Positions 44,182-53,208 are shown, numbered from the stretch's first letter. The stretch is 64,000 nucleotides of DNA from Halohasta litchfieldiae (GCF_002788215.1 NZ_CP024845.1:868001-932000); one strand, 5' to 3'. Made by a program: numbers and translations. Notes: a model not told the origin generated them from the letters alone.

Positions 44182-44805
44182 ATGGACACTCCGTTGGTCG
44201 ACGGCCCGGCTCGGGACCACCCGAAGGCCGTCACTGCACTGCTGTCGATTGTCGGCTACGCCGCGGTCGTCGGTGCGTTCGTCGTCCCTTCGGTCCAAGC
44301 ACTGTTTCCACAGTTGAGCCTCGCGCAGGTGAACCTGCTCGGACATGCGATTGCCGCCGTGAACTCGGTGACAGTAGTGGTGCTCTGTGCTGGCTGGTAC
44401 TGGATCAGAAACGACGAAGTCGAAAAACACGCCCACGCGATGGTGACCGCGTTCGTTCTCATTTTGCTGTTTCTCAGCATGTATCTCCCGAAAGTCGCCG
44501 GCGGCGGCACCAAGGAGTTCGTGTTAGCCTCCGCCTACGGCTGGGTCCCGCTCTGGGAGTGGATCTACCCGGCCTACCTGCTCATGCTCGCAATCCACAT
44601 CGTGCTATCGATACTTGCGGTCCCGCTCGTGCTGTACGCGCTCGTCCTCGGACTGACCCACACCCCAACTGAGCTTCGAACCGAGACCCCCCACCGACGT
44701 ATTGGCCGGATCGCCGCGGGATCGTGGATCCTCTCGCTGGTCCTCGGCGTCGTCACCTACCTCCTGTTGAACCATCTGTACAGCTGGGAGTTCGTGACTG
44801 CCTGA
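44182..44805 (+). CDS. DUF420 membrane protein
   Basis: 207 aa with about six membrane spans. HAIAAVNSVTVVVLCAGWYW, KHAHAMVTAFVLILLFLSMY and HIVLSILAVPLVLYALVLGL are the DUF420 pattern, in which conserved His residues suggest haem or copper chemistry near terminal oxidases. No cytochrome oxidase gene is adjacent. Function unproven. Confidence 0.85.
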   Translation: MDTPLVDGPARDHPKAVTALLSIVGYAAVVGAFVVPSVQALFPQLSLAQVNLLGHAIAAVNSVTVVVLCAGWYWIRNDEVEKHAHAMVTAFVLILLFLSMYLPKVAGGGTKEFVLASAYGWVPLWEWIYPAYLLMLAIHIVLSILAVPLVLYALVLGLTHTPTELRTETPHRRIGRIAAGSWILSLVLGVVTYLLLNHLYSWEFVTA

Positions 44806-44888
44806 TGCCGCACGTTTGTCGACCACTCTCAGGAGATTTTTGGTGGTCAGTGCCGGAGGTAGCCTGTGACTAACCGGAGGGTCGTGAG

Positions 44889-45599
44889 ATGACGATGCGT
44901 GTCACAATCCATGGGAGCGACGACCAGCTCTCGACGGCGGTGGCAGCCGCCATCGACCGCGTCGACGGGATCGATACCGAGACAGTCGACAGCGAGGCCG
45001 CTGACCTCGTGATCACAGTCGGCGAGCAGCCCCTAGGTGACTGTGCGACCCGCCGCGAGGAGCGACCGATTCTGCCGGTCGGGATCGAGGCCGACTGGAG
45101 TGTCGATCCCGAGGCGCTGCCGGACGTACTCGGGCAGCTTCCGGATCGAAAGCTCCCGACCGTCGACGCTGCCCCGCTTGTCGTCTCGGTCGACGGCGAC
45201 GAGTCGACGGCCGCCTTTGACACCACGCTCATCACCAGCGAGCCGGCGCGGATCTCGGAGTACGGCGTCTCGGTCGACGGGCGTCGAGACACGTTCCGTG
45301 CGGATGGCGTCGTCGTCGCCAGCCCACTGGGGAGCTGTGGCTACGCTCGCGCGGCGGGTGGCCCAACGCTGGATTTCGGCACCGGCCTCGCGGTGGTTCC
45401 CATTGCGCCGTTTGCGACGATTGCCGACACGTGGGTGTTGGAGCCGCCGCTGTCGGTGAGTGTCGAACGCGACGACTCGGTGACAGTGTTCGCCGACACG
45501 ACCGAACTCGCCACGGGTCGGTCGGAACTCACCGTCGACATTACCACTGGCCAGCCGCTGTCGCTGGTCGACTGTCGTTACCTCCCTGACTGCCGGTAA
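44889..45599 (+). CDS. NAD-kinase-like protein, probably inactive
   Basis: 236 aa. DGVVVASPLGSCGYARAAGG lines up with the NAD-kinase motif DG(V)(I)ATPTGS.AY...AGGP. The catalytic GGDG motif is replaced: the N-terminal segment reads DLVITVGEQPLGD. The NE motif is also unclear (SEPARISEYGV). The C-terminal VERDDSVTVFADTTELA is similar to the family. It may bind NAD without phosphorylating it, or be regulatory. It is shorter than normal NAD kinase. Confidence 0.8.
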   Translation: MTMRVTIHGSDDQLSTAVAAAIDRVDGIDTETVDSEAADLVITVGEQPLGDCATRREERPILPVGIEADWSVDPEALPDVLGQLPDRKLPTVDAAPLVVSVDGDESTAAFDTTLITSEPARISEYGVSVDGRRDTFRADGVVVASPLGSCGYARAAGGPTLDFGTGLAVVPIAPFATIADTWVLEPPLSVSVERDDSVTVFADTTELATGRSELTVDITTGQPLSLVDCRYLPDCR

Positions 45600-45667
45600 C
45601 TGGTCGACGTCCGAAATCGCCGTAGCAATTGGAAAAACTCTAATGAGTCGTCTCCCCATCTCCATGT

Positions 45668-46108
45668 ATGGACCCACTGCAGTTTCTCGTTCCGCTTGGC
45701 TGGATCGAGACCATCGGACCAATCGTTCCAATCGGGATCTTAGTGCTCGTCGTCGCGAACATCGGGACTCGAATCCTCGAAAATCGCCGACAAGCATACC
45801 AAGCCAAAAACGATGAGCCGCTGACGCGGCACCCACTCAACACGTTCACGACGATGGGGATCGTCACGCTCGGGCTACTGTTTACGGTGTACAGGCCGAT
45901 CAGCGGGATGATCATGATGATCGCTATCTTCGGGCTGTTTGTCGCCGACGTCTTCGAGTTTGAAGGTCGACAGGTCGAAGCCGACAACGGGCTCGAATTC
46001 GAGTGGCCCAAAGCCACGCTGGGCGCGACGGGCCTCACGCTCATCTATGCGATGTACTACGCGCTCACGCCGCTGTACGCGCCGATTCTCGATATGATCT
46101 TCGCCTAA
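45668..46108 (+). CDS. Membrane protein of unknown function, four segments
   Basis: 146 aa with about four hydrophobic segments: FLVPLGWIETIGPIVPIGIL, TMGIVTLGLLFTVYRPI, MIMMIAIFGLFVADVFEFEG and LGATGLTLIYAMYYALTPL. The loop RRQAYQAKNDEPLTRHPLN is charged. I cannot assign a family. It precedes a 283-bp spacer without recognisable genes. Confidence 0.75.
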   Translation: MDPLQFLVPLGWIETIGPIVPIGILVLVVANIGTRILENRRQAYQAKNDEPLTRHPLNTFTTMGIVTLGLLFTVYRPISGMIMMIAIFGLFVADVFEFEGRQVEADNGLEFEWPKATLGATGLTLIYAMYYALTPLYAPILDMIFA

Positions 46109-46391
46109 TCGTCGGTCCTGTTTTAGCGACTGTTTCTGACCCAGAAGCCGTACGACTGCCGGAGCGAAACCGGAAAGCAGCGCCCCAATGTCGACTGTGG
46201 TCAATCCAATGCACGTACCTGTTTCTCCATTCAGTAGGGCAGCGCCCAACTGGCCGCCAGCAAGCAGGATCGTCGACAGTCTCGGCGCTCGAACCGAGCC
46301 ATCGGCGAAAACAGGCCCAAACGTGGATGTCGCTTCGGGAGAGCGTGTCGCCACTCAGAGATGGAGTGGAACGAAAACAAAAAGACCGGCC

Positions 46392-46667
46392 TTAGGTTGA
46401 TTCGCGCCGGTTTTCGACTGCGGCAGCGATTTCTCGGCCAGCCGGGATCAGGATCCAGAACGTCAGCGCGCCAAGCAGTGCCGTCCAGAGGAAGACGTCG
46501 ATCAGGAAGATCGAGATCGCATCGAACACGTTGCCGGGCTCCGGCGGCGGCGCGATCAGCTGGTTGGTCATGAAGAACGACGGCGTCTGATACCAGCCCG
46601 CGAGTGTCATCCAGACAAGCCCTGCCGTGGTCAGGATTCCAAACCCTTTGATGAACTCATCAGCCAT
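46392..46667 (-). CDS. Small membrane protein of the cytochrome b cluster (A)
   Basis: 91 aa with two hydrophobic segments: FGILTTAGLVWMTLAGW and IFLIDVFLWTALLGALTFWI. It is the last gene of the seven-gene respiratory cluster and overlaps the preceding gene by 8 bp. It has no haem or iron-sulfur motif. Probably an auxiliary subunit or assembly helper; conserved in haloarchaeal clusters of this type. Confidence 0.8.
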   Translation of the reverse strand: MADEFIKGFGILTTAGLVWMTLAGWYQTPSFFMTNQLIAPPPEPGNVFDAISIFLIDVFLWTALLGALTFWILIPAGREIAAAVENRREST

Positions 46668-47070
46668 TAGTTGATTCTTCGTCGGCGTCCTCTTGACTGT
46701 TTCCCATTCCTTCGGCCCGAAACCGACTACTGAGGATGAACACGCCCGATCCGAGCGCCATCAGGCTTAGCCCACCGACCGCCAACAGCCCACCCAATAG
46801 CTCCTGATTCGGTGTGACACCGATGGCTTCGACGGCCGTCACGATCAGCCGCCGGAGCACACTCATCTGGAGCGTCGCTGCATCCAACAGAATAAAGCCA
46901 GCCAGAATACTCAGCGCCGCGATCAGCGTCGAGAACACGGTGATCGTTTTGTACAACCGCAGTGGGACGACGACATCCCGTCGACCACCCGTCTCGGTCG
47001 ACTCGCTGGGGATCGACTCACCAGCAGCATCAGGGACGGTCGACTCACTGGCGGCGTCAGAATCGCTCAT
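46660..47070 (-). CDS. Membrane protein of the cytochrome b cluster (B)
   Basis: 136 aa. An acidic N-terminus is followed by two membrane segments (ITVFSTLIAALSILAGFILL, LLGGLLAVGGLSLMALGSGV). No cofactor motif. It lies between cytochrome b part 2 and the 91-aa gene. Its role in the complex is inferred only from gene order. Confidence 0.8.
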   Translation of the reverse strand: MSDSDAASESTVPDAAGESIPSESTETGGRRDVVVPLRLYKTITVFSTLIAALSILAGFILLDAATLQMSVLRRLIVTAVEAIGVTPNQELLGGLLAVGGLSLMALGSGVFILSSRFRAEGMGNSQEDADEESTNG

Positions 47071-47116
47071 ACAAGAAAAACGGGCCGAGCAGTATAATTA
47101 TCCGGCGTTATCCGCG

Positions 47117-47890
47117 CTATTTCGGCGGGCGAAGCATGTAGTACCGGCGGTTGAGCCCGTACATGTACCCTTCGCGCATCGTCTTGAGGACGGTGTAGGC
47201 GATGATCCCCGCAACGACCGGGAAGACGAACACGATGTTGAGCTGGAGTTCCAGCGGCAGCGGAATCAGGTTCTGGACTGCCAGCCCCGCGATGGTGATC
47301 GAGAACACCGCGCCACCGACACCGATAGCTGCCCAGAACGGCTGTTCAACCGGTCGACGGGCACTCCCCTTGTTGAGGTAGGGCAGCAGCGCGACCGCAC
47401 CGACAACGACGACGTTTGCGAGCACGCCGTACAGCTGATCGGACATCAGCTTATCGCCGCCCAGCACCGCGAGTCCGGGGTTGATCGGGTTGAGCTTGAG
47501 CAGGCCGAACGACCAGTAGAGATACCAGTCGGGCAGAATGATCGACGGCGTCGAACTCGGATCGGCCGGTGCTTCGAGGCTCGGCGGCAGTGCCGCAGCG
47601 ATCAGGACGATCATCCCGACAAAGAACATCGAAATCGACAGGTTTCGGATGATCTCGTGGGGCCACGTCGGGAAGCCAAGCACGTCACGTTCGACGTAGT
47701 CGGACTCGTTTCGGAGATCTTGGTCCTCGCGGCGAGAGCGCTCGAAATACTCGTAGGTCAGCCGGGAGAGCCCCGACTTTCTGGCCTTTCGCTCGCTCCA
47801 CGTCGGCGTTTCGTCGTCCGGGGCGACGATGCCCGTCTCCCCGCTCCCATCCGTGCGAGCCTCGTCGTTAGTGTTGTCTGTCTCACTCAT
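47117..47890 (-). CDS. Cytochrome b, C-terminal part (subunit IV-like)
   Basis: 257 aa. A long charged N-terminus, then about three membrane helices. ILPDWYLYWSFGLLKLNPIN contains PDWY in place of PEWY, the quinol-site motif of cytochrome b. VEQPFWAAIGVGGAVFSITI and LELQLNIVFVFPVVAGIIAY follow. Together with the next gene it makes a split cytochrome b as in b6f-type complexes. The ATG is set at 47890 (MSETDNTND), 4 bp from the first gene's stop. Confidence 0.9.
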   Translation of the reverse strand: MSETDNTNDEARTDGSGETGIVAPDDETPTWSERKARKSGLSRLTYEYFERSRREDQDLRNESDYVERDVLGFPTWPHEIIRNLSISMFFVGMIVLIAAALPPSLEAPADPSSTPSIILPDWYLYWSFGLLKLNPINPGLAVLGGDKLMSDQLYGVLANVVVVGAVALLPYLNKGSARRPVEQPFWAAIGVGGAVFSITIAGLAVQNLIPLPLELQLNIVFVFPVVAGIIAYTVLKTMREGYMYGLNRRYYMLRPPK

Positions 47891-47894
47891 TGTC

Positions 47895-48689
47895 TTAGTG
47901 TGGCTCCGCAATGCCCTGCACCCAGACGATGCCGATGTGGAGCGCGATCAGCGCAGTCACCACGAACGGCAGGACGAACACGTGCAGGATGTACATTCGT
48001 ATGATCGTTGCCTGACCCAGCGTGAAGCCGCCGAACAACAGTTGGGCGGCCCACTCTCCGACAATCGGTGTTGCCAGCGCCATCTCGACGCCGATCTGAC
48101 CGGCCCAGAACGCAAGCTGGTTCCACGGCAGCAGGTAGCCCGTGTAGCCGAAGACCATCGAGAGGCTGATCAGGATGATACCGAGCAGCCAGTTGAGCTC
48201 ACGCGGCTCTTTGTAGGAGCCGGTGAAGTAGACTCGCAGCATGTGGAGGAACACTGCCGCCAGCATGATCTGGGCGGCCCACCGGTGGATGCTCCGTAGC
48301 GCGAATCCGAACTGGAGTTCGGTCATGATCGTCTCGATAGAGGCGTAGGCGACACTCGGCTCACCCACTGCTGACGGCTCGTAGTAGAAGCCTAACAGCG
48401 CGCCGGAGACTGCCGCGACGATGTACGCCAGCGTCGAGAAGAATCCCAGCGAGTAGAGCGGATACCAGTACCAGAACTTGTTGTCGAGGTCGTACTGCTC
48501 GGTGTGGCTCTTCGGCATCTGGAGGTTAACCTTGTAGTAGGCGTCCTCTAACAGTTCCAGATAGTCGACGATCCGGAGTCGACGGTCAAGGAACACCAGT
48601 GCCGTCAGAAAGACCGTCTCAATCGGGGTCAGGTCCTTCTTTTTGAGCCACGCGTTGTGGTCGAAGTCGTCTTTCTTTTCTAAACTCAT
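47895..48689 (-). CDS. Cytochrome b, N-terminal part with four haem histidines
   Basis: 264 aa with four or more membrane helices. The two pairs of haem-b histidines are visible: SIHRWAAQIMLAAVFLHMLR, and YILHVFVLPFVVTALIALHI. The sequence KEPRELNWLLGIILI is the family's signature loop. It accepts electrons from quinol in the respiratory membrane. The stop is 4 bp before the next cytochrome b gene's start. Confidence 0.93.
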   Translation of the reverse strand: MSLEKKDDFDHNAWLKKKDLTPIETVFLTALVFLDRRLRIVDYLELLEDAYYKVNLQMPKSHTEQYDLDNKFWYWYPLYSLGFFSTLAYIVAAVSGALLGFYYEPSAVGEPSVAYASIETIMTELQFGFALRSIHRWAAQIMLAAVFLHMLRVYFTGSYKEPRELNWLLGIILISLSMVFGYTGYLLPWNQLAFWAGQIGVEMALATPIVGEWAAQLLFGGFTLGQATIIRMYILHVFVLPFVVTALIALHIGIVWVQGIAEPH

Positions 48690-48692
48690 AAC

Positions 48693-49082
48693 TTATCGTT
48701 TGTAGTAGGGGTAGATCGCTCGTTTCACGGTGTCCCATGCCTGCTCGCTGCCGAGCTGGACCCCGTCGGCCTGATCGCTGTCGATGTAGAGGTCCTCCCA
48801 CTTGCGTCGACGTTTCTTGACGATCATGACGTCCGGAAGGAACTCCTTGCGGTACAGCGCGAGGATGAAGGCGAGATCAATGAAGACCAAGCCAAGGATC
48901 GCACCGAGGAACATGTTGCCGAACTCGGTGCCGGCCAAGCCAGCGACGAGCGCGTAAATGAAAAAGAAGACGAAGACGACTTCGATGATCGTCAGCAGGA
49001 CGATCCCGATAGCCGCCGCCGTCGACTCTCTGGCCGGCTCGTAGCGGTGAATGTCACCGTACGTACTGCCTGACGACGACAT
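48693..49082 (-). CDS. Small membrane protein of the cytochrome b cluster (C)
   Basis: 129 aa. Two hydrophobic segments (GIVLLTIIEVVFVFFFIYAL, MFLGAILGLVFIDLAFILAL) and a basic C-terminal half (VKKRRRKWEDLY, VKRAIYPYYKR). It starts at 49082, on the halocyanin stop, so it is coupled to it. Function unknown; conserved in haloarchaeal clusters. Confidence 0.82.
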   Translation of the reverse strand: MSSSGSTYGDIHRYEPARESTAAAIGIVLLTIIEVVFVFFFIYALVAGLAGTEFGNMFLGAILGLVFIDLAFILALYRKEFLPDVMIVKKRRRKWEDLYIDSDQADGVQLGSEQAWDTVKRAIYPYYKR

Positions 49083-49714
49083 CAGGCACCACCCTGTCCA
49101 GTGTTCGGCGATTCGCCGTACTTCAGCACGTAGAAGGTGAACACGAGGCTCACCGCGATGCCGAGGAAGCTAGCGATGCCGACATAATGTTTCTGGATCG
49201 GCACGCCGGCCTCGTGGGCGAGATCTTCGGGCCAGCCGCCGGCACTGCCACCGACTTCGACGGTTGGCACGTCCTCGCCGACAGCGACTGCGCCCAACAT
49301 GCCGAGTGAGGCGTGTGGCGCACACTGGTAGTTCGTGATTCCAGCGTGCTCCTCGGTAAACTCGAACTCGTAGCTACCATCCGCCTGGAGTGGGCTTTCG
49401 AGCGATGCTGGACCGTCGGTCGTCACGACATTGTGGTCGCCGCCCTCGCCGGTCCACTCCCAGATGACCGTTGTTCCGGGGTCGACCCAGATACCGGCCG
49501 GGCTAAAGGCGACGTTTCCGCCGTTCCCACTGGCACCGACCTGCACGGTGACTTCGTCTTGGCCACGGAGGTCCTCGATGCCGCCATCAATGCCCTCGAG
49601 TTCGGTAAAATCCGGTTGTACCGTCTGGGCTGCGGCCGTCCCGCTACTTGCGGCGACGGCTGTGGTGGCGGCAGCAGAGCCTCCCGCTGTTCGGATAAAA
49701 TCCCGCCGTTTCAT
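49082..49714 (-). CDS. Halocyanin, membrane-anchored blue copper protein
   Basis: 210 aa. A twin-arginine signal (MKRRDFIRTAGGSAAATTAV) is followed by a plastocyanin-like domain. The copper ligands are in GDHNVVTT (His), YQCAPHASLGM (Cys, His, Met). A C-terminal hydrophobic segment (YVGIASFLGIAVSLVFTFYV) would anchor it on the outer face of the membrane. It probably carries electrons from the cytochrome b complex. The ATG at 49714 begins the signal; the six residues above are not used. Confidence 0.93.
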   Translation of the reverse strand: MKRRDFIRTAGGSAAATTAVAASSGTAAAQTVQPDFTELEGIDGGIEDLRGQDEVTVQVGASGNGGNVAFSPAGIWVDPGTTVIWEWTGEGGDHNVVTTDGPASLESPLQADGSYEFEFTEEHAGITNYQCAPHASLGMLGAVAVGEDVPTVEVGGSAGGWPEDLAHEAGVPIQKHYVGIASFLGIAVSLVFTFYVLKYGESPNTGQGGA

Positions 49715-49778
49715 ACAGCCATAAATCAGCACGCGCCGTGCTTAAACCCACCGACTAACGGTCGGAAGATACGGCCAG

Positions 49779-50669
49779 CTACGCCCCCTCAGTCTTGTGA
49801 TCTCGGCTTTCTTGTCCGTCCTCGTGAGCCGTCGACTCCGGGGCGGGTTCGGACGACAGATCTGATCGCTCAGCGCCGTCGATTTCCGCCGGCCGCTCGA
49901 CGCCGTCAAGTCCCTCCGGTCGCTCGAAGCCGTCGGTTTCGACGGCTCGTAGCCGGTTTCGGTACTGTTCGGCCCGGAACCGATCCGAGAGCCGCGCGTT
50001 GGCCACGAGCGAAAACAGGAAGATACCGACGACCAGAAAGATGCCGCCAATCGCTGGCGCGACGAGGCCAATATCGGTGAGGAGCCACGCCCCGATCAGC
50101 CCAAGCCCACCGAGCAACTGCATCCCGGCGATGATCTGTATCATGAGATTTCCGAGTTCGCCGGTCTGTTCGGGTACGGCCTCCGGCGACGGGAGCTGGT
50201 AGCTCTCGGGCGGCTCGGGAATTTCGTACTCCTCCATCGAACACAGCGCGACCATCGGTTCGACATCTCGGAGAATCCCACCCTCGCCCTCAACAGTACC
50301 GTCGGGAGAGACCGTCACGTATCCCTCATCGGAGTACACCAGCAGGCGCTCGACACCGTCGACGGTCTCCCGTTCGAGCACGCCAAACACGTCCCGACTG
50401 GCGATCTTGTTTTTGAGATCCTTCTCAAGGCGGTCGAGCAGTTCCGGCCCGGTGATCCACGTCTCGGCGTCGAAGGCGGCCTCCCACTCCTCGGCGGTCA
50501 TCTCGGCCATGTCAGCCGGCGAAAAGTTCTCGAAGTCGTATTTGGCGTCGACCTGCTCGCGGAGCGCGTCGAGCTCAGCGTCCGAGTCACGCACATCGTC
50601 CGAGCCCGCCTGCGACTCAGCGTCACCGTCTGCCTCTTGGCGCGTCTGATCGTCCGACGGGTCACTCAT
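49779..50669 (-). CDS. Membrane-associated protein of the cytochrome b cluster (D)
   Basis: 296 aa, first gene of the cluster. An acidic, soluble N-terminal half (EWEAAFDAETWITGPELLDR, ASRDVFGVLERETVDGVERL) is followed by two membrane segments (MIQIIAGMQLLGGLGLIGAW; PAIGGIFLVVGIFLFSLVAN) and a disordered acidic tail. It may be an assembly or regulatory subunit; no cofactor-binding motif is visible. Confidence 0.8.
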   Translation of the reverse strand: MSDPSDDQTRQEADGDAESQAGSDDVRDSDAELDALREQVDAKYDFENFSPADMAEMTAEEWEAAFDAETWITGPELLDRLEKDLKNKIASRDVFGVLERETVDGVERLLVYSDEGYVTVSPDGTVEGEGGILRDVEPMVALCSMEEYEIPEPPESYQLPSPEAVPEQTGELGNLMIQIIAGMQLLGGLGLIGAWLLTDIGLVAPAIGGIFLVVGIFLFSLVANARLSDRFRAEQYRNRLRAVETDGFERPEGLDGVERPAEIDGAERSDLSSEPAPESTAHEDGQESRDHKTEGA

Positions 50670-50787
50670 TGGTTCAAATAGTGGTCGGAAGCATTGTTAG
50701 GGTAGCGATTTTCGCACGCGACGTGGGACATTTGTGACGACGGGATGGAACGTCGTGGTTTTACGTCTCGGGTGGGAATACCGGGTA

Positions 50788-51846
50788 ATGAGCCACGAAG
50801 CCTCTGACGAGCAGTATTCGGAGGGCGACCTCCGAAACACGGGGATGAACCTGAGACATGACCGCGAGTGGGATTACGAACTCGAACGAATCGTCGACGA
50901 AATCGAGGAACGAGACGCCACCAAGGTCGGCCTTCAGTTCCCCGAGGGCCTCAAGCGCCGCGGCCCGGCGGTCGCCGACGATCTCCGCGAAGTCGTCGAC
51001 GACGATATCACGATCATGCTTTCGGGCCAGCCCTGCTACGGAGCCTGTGATCTCGATACGTTCCTGATGCGCCGCACGGACGTCTTTGTCCACTTCGGCC
51101 ACTCGCCGATGAAGGAGTCGGACAAGATCATCTACGTGCCGCTGTTTTCGAACGTCGACCCTTTCCCGATCCTCGAAGACTCGCTGGACGAACTCGAAGA
51201 TCCCGAAGACGATCCGGCGGTCGGTCTCGTCACGACCGCCCAGCATATGAACCGCTTCGACGAGATGGTCGACTGGCTCGAAGAGCGAGGGTATGAAGTC
51301 CATACGCGCAAGGGCGACGACCGCCTGACCTCCGAAGGACAGGTGTTAGGCTGTAACTACGCCTCTGCGGACATCGACGCCGAGCAGGTACTCTACGTCG
51401 GCGGCGGCAAGTTCCACCCGATGGGACTGGCCATGGAGTACCAGGAGAAAAATGTCGTCATTGCCGACCCCGTCAACAACGTCGTGACGATTGCCGATCC
51501 CGACAAGTTCCTCAAACAGCGATACGCTACGGTTCACAAGGCAATGGACGCCGAGAAGTGGGGCGTCATCTTCTGTACCAAAATTGGCCAAGGTCGCTGG
51601 GAGATCGCCGAGGAGATCCTCGACAACAACGAGAACGCCTACCTGATCACAATGGACGAGGTCACCCCCGACCGACTGCTGAACTTCGATATGGATGCGT
51701 TCGTCAACACCGGCTGTCCACGGATCACGACCGACGACGGCCCGCGGTTCAAAAAGCCGATGGTGACCCCCGGCGAGTACGAAATCGCAATGGGGAACAA
51801 ACCGCTTGAGGATCTGGAGTTCGACACCTTCCACGGCACCTGGTAA
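50788..51846 (+). CDS. dph2: Diphthamide synthase subunit Dph2
   Basis: 352 aa. Radical-SAM-like enzyme that adds the 3-amino-3-carboxypropyl group to a histidine of elongation factor aEF-2. The three iron-sulfur cysteines are in SGQPCYGACDLDT, VLGCNYASAD and NTGCPRITTDDG. LQFPEGLKRRGPAVADDLRE is conserved. I chose the ATG at 50788 (MSHEASDEQY); the open frame above it is shorter than the family N-terminus needs. Confidence 0.94.
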   Translation: MSHEASDEQYSEGDLRNTGMNLRHDREWDYELERIVDEIEERDATKVGLQFPEGLKRRGPAVADDLREVVDDDITIMLSGQPCYGACDLDTFLMRRTDVFVHFGHSPMKESDKIIYVPLFSNVDPFPILEDSLDELEDPEDDPAVGLVTTAQHMNRFDEMVDWLEERGYEVHTRKGDDRLTSEGQVLGCNYASADIDAEQVLYVGGGKFHPMGLAMEYQEKNVVIADPVNNVVTIADPDKFLKQRYATVHKAMDAEKWGVIFCTKIGQGRWEIAEEILDNNENAYLITMDEVTPDRLLNFDMDAFVNTGCPRITTDDGPRFKKPMVTPGEYEIAMGNKPLEDLEFDTFHGTW

Positions 51847-51918
51847 CGGCGCGGTCCGGTGGCGGCAGCACACAGCTAAATGCAGATGTTTTAGACGGTC
51901 GACAGTCAACATACGATA

Positions 51919-52401
51919 ATGGTCGAAGACGTGACGATGGCGACGCTCACGGCACTGTCGGTGACCGCGAGTTTTCCCTTCTTCATCTACGGCGCGTGGA
52001 TCATGCTCGACGCCGAGACGGTAACGTGGGACACCCTCATCTACCATCTCAAATTCATCGCGGTCGGCCTCACACTGACGACGGTGCCGATGGTCGGCTG
52101 GATGATGCCGCGGCTGTTCGATCAACTCGGTGGGTTGTCGGCACTCCACGCCTTCCTCGGCTTGCAGGCCTACGCACTGTTGGTTGTCGGTCTCACCGGT
52201 ATCGTCCGTATTTTTCAGGCCAAGCGGAACGCTGATCTGTACAAAAATCCCGATCAGGACGTCGACCTCAACGACCTCCACGAAAACATGGGTGCGTGGC
52301 GCGCCCGACTCCGAGTCGGCGTCTTCGGTTATACGCTCTTTTGGCTTGCGGCGTGGGCGACCGGTCTCTATCGGTTCGTTATTCGGTACATAGTCGGCTG
52401 A
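51919..52401 (+). CDS. Four-helix membrane protein
   Basis: 160 aa with about four membrane segments (LTALSVTASFPFFIYGAWIM, YHLKFIAVGLTLTTVPMVGW, LHAFLGLQAYALLVVGLTGI, VFGYTLFWLAAWATGLYRFV). Conserved-looking histidines sit in HLKF, LHAFLG and LHENMG, which is a cytochrome-b561-like pattern. Haem binding is only a possibility. It lies between dph2 and the 20-bp repeats. Confidence 0.78.
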   Translation: MVEDVTMATLTALSVTASFPFFIYGAWIMLDAETVTWDTLIYHLKFIAVGLTLTTVPMVGWMMPRLFDQLGGLSALHAFLGLQAYALLVVGLTGIVRIFQAKRNADLYKNPDQDVDLNDLHENMGAWRARLRVGVFGYTLFWLAAWATGLYRFVIRYIVG

Positions 52402-52438
52402 GAGGAGTCGACAATCAGTGTTGACAGGAGCGAAGTGG

Positions 52439-52538
52439 CAGTTGCTCCCAGTAGATAACATATGACTCCATCAGATGACAGTTGATACCAGCAAATGATA
52501 TTTGCTACCAGAATACGACAACTAATCCCACGCTTCGC
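52439..52538 (+). repeat. Five imperfect 20-bp tandem repeats
   Basis: Starting at 52439 every 20 bases a unit recurs: cagttgctcccagtagataa, catatgactccatcagatga, cagttgataccagcaaatga, tatttgctaccagaatacga, caactaatcccacgcttcgc. Shared pattern: TTG/CTA near the start, CCCA or ACCA in the middle, ATGA-like end. The last unit overlaps the 3' end of nth (stop 52522). It sits between convergent genes. Confidence 0.7.
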
Positions 52539-53208
52539 CGGAGGCGAGGTCGACGTCGTTGTCGACTTTCGAAGATGGGCAGATATCTTCGAGCAGACAG
52601 TCAGAACAGTCGGGGTTGATGGCGGTACAGGTCTCTCGGCCGTGGGTGATCATCAGGTGTGTGTACCACTGCCAGTCGTCCTCAGGGACGACCCCCATTA
52701 GATCCTGCTCGATTGCCTCCGGGCGTTTCTCCTCGGTAATGCCGAGTCGACGGGAGATGCGCTGGACGTGGGTGTCGACGACGATTCCCTCGACGATCTG
52801 GTGGCCGTGCTGGAGGACGACGTTGGCAGTCTTGCGGCCGACGCCCTTGAGATCAGTCAACTCGTCCATCGTATCGGGGACCTCACCGTCGTGTTTCTCG
52901 ATGAGCGTCGAAGCTGTCGACCGGATGTAGTCAGCCTTACTGTTGAAGTAGGTGATCGAGGAGATGTTGTCGGCAAGCTCGTCTTGCTCAACGGCAGCAT
53001 ACTCCTCGGGGCCGTCGTACTTTTCGAACAGCTCGGCGGTCACTTTGTTGACCCGCTCGTCGGTACATTGGGCCGACAGCATCACCGCAATCAGAAGTTC
53101 GAGTCGACTCGAAAAGTTCAGTGAGATCGTCGTGTCGGGGTAGGCGTCGTGGAGCCTGTCGATTACTTCGAGGGTCTGGTCGTGTCGAGTGTCGAGTGTG
53201 CTGCCCAT
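52522..53208 (-). CDS. nth: Endonuclease III
   Basis: 228 aa. DNA glycosylase/AP lyase for oxidised pyrimidines. LKGVGRKTANVVLQ has the helix-hairpin-helix and the catalytic Lys (GRKTAN); VVDTHVQRISRRLGITEEKR has the catalytic Asp. The [4Fe-4S] cysteines are in ETCTAINPDCSDCLLEDICP. ATG set at 53208 (MGSTLDTRH). It converges with the 20-bp repeats. Confidence 0.95.
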   Translation of the reverse strand: MGSTLDTRHDQTLEVIDRLHDAYPDTTISLNFSSRLELLIAVMLSAQCTDERVNKVTAELFEKYDGPEEYAAVEQDELADNISSITYFNSKADYIRSTASTLIEKHDGEVPDTMDELTDLKGVGRKTANVVLQHGHQIVEGIVVDTHVQRISRRLGITEEKRPEAIEQDLMGVVPEDDWQWYTHLMITHGRETCTAINPDCSDCLLEDICPSSKVDNDVDLASGEAWD

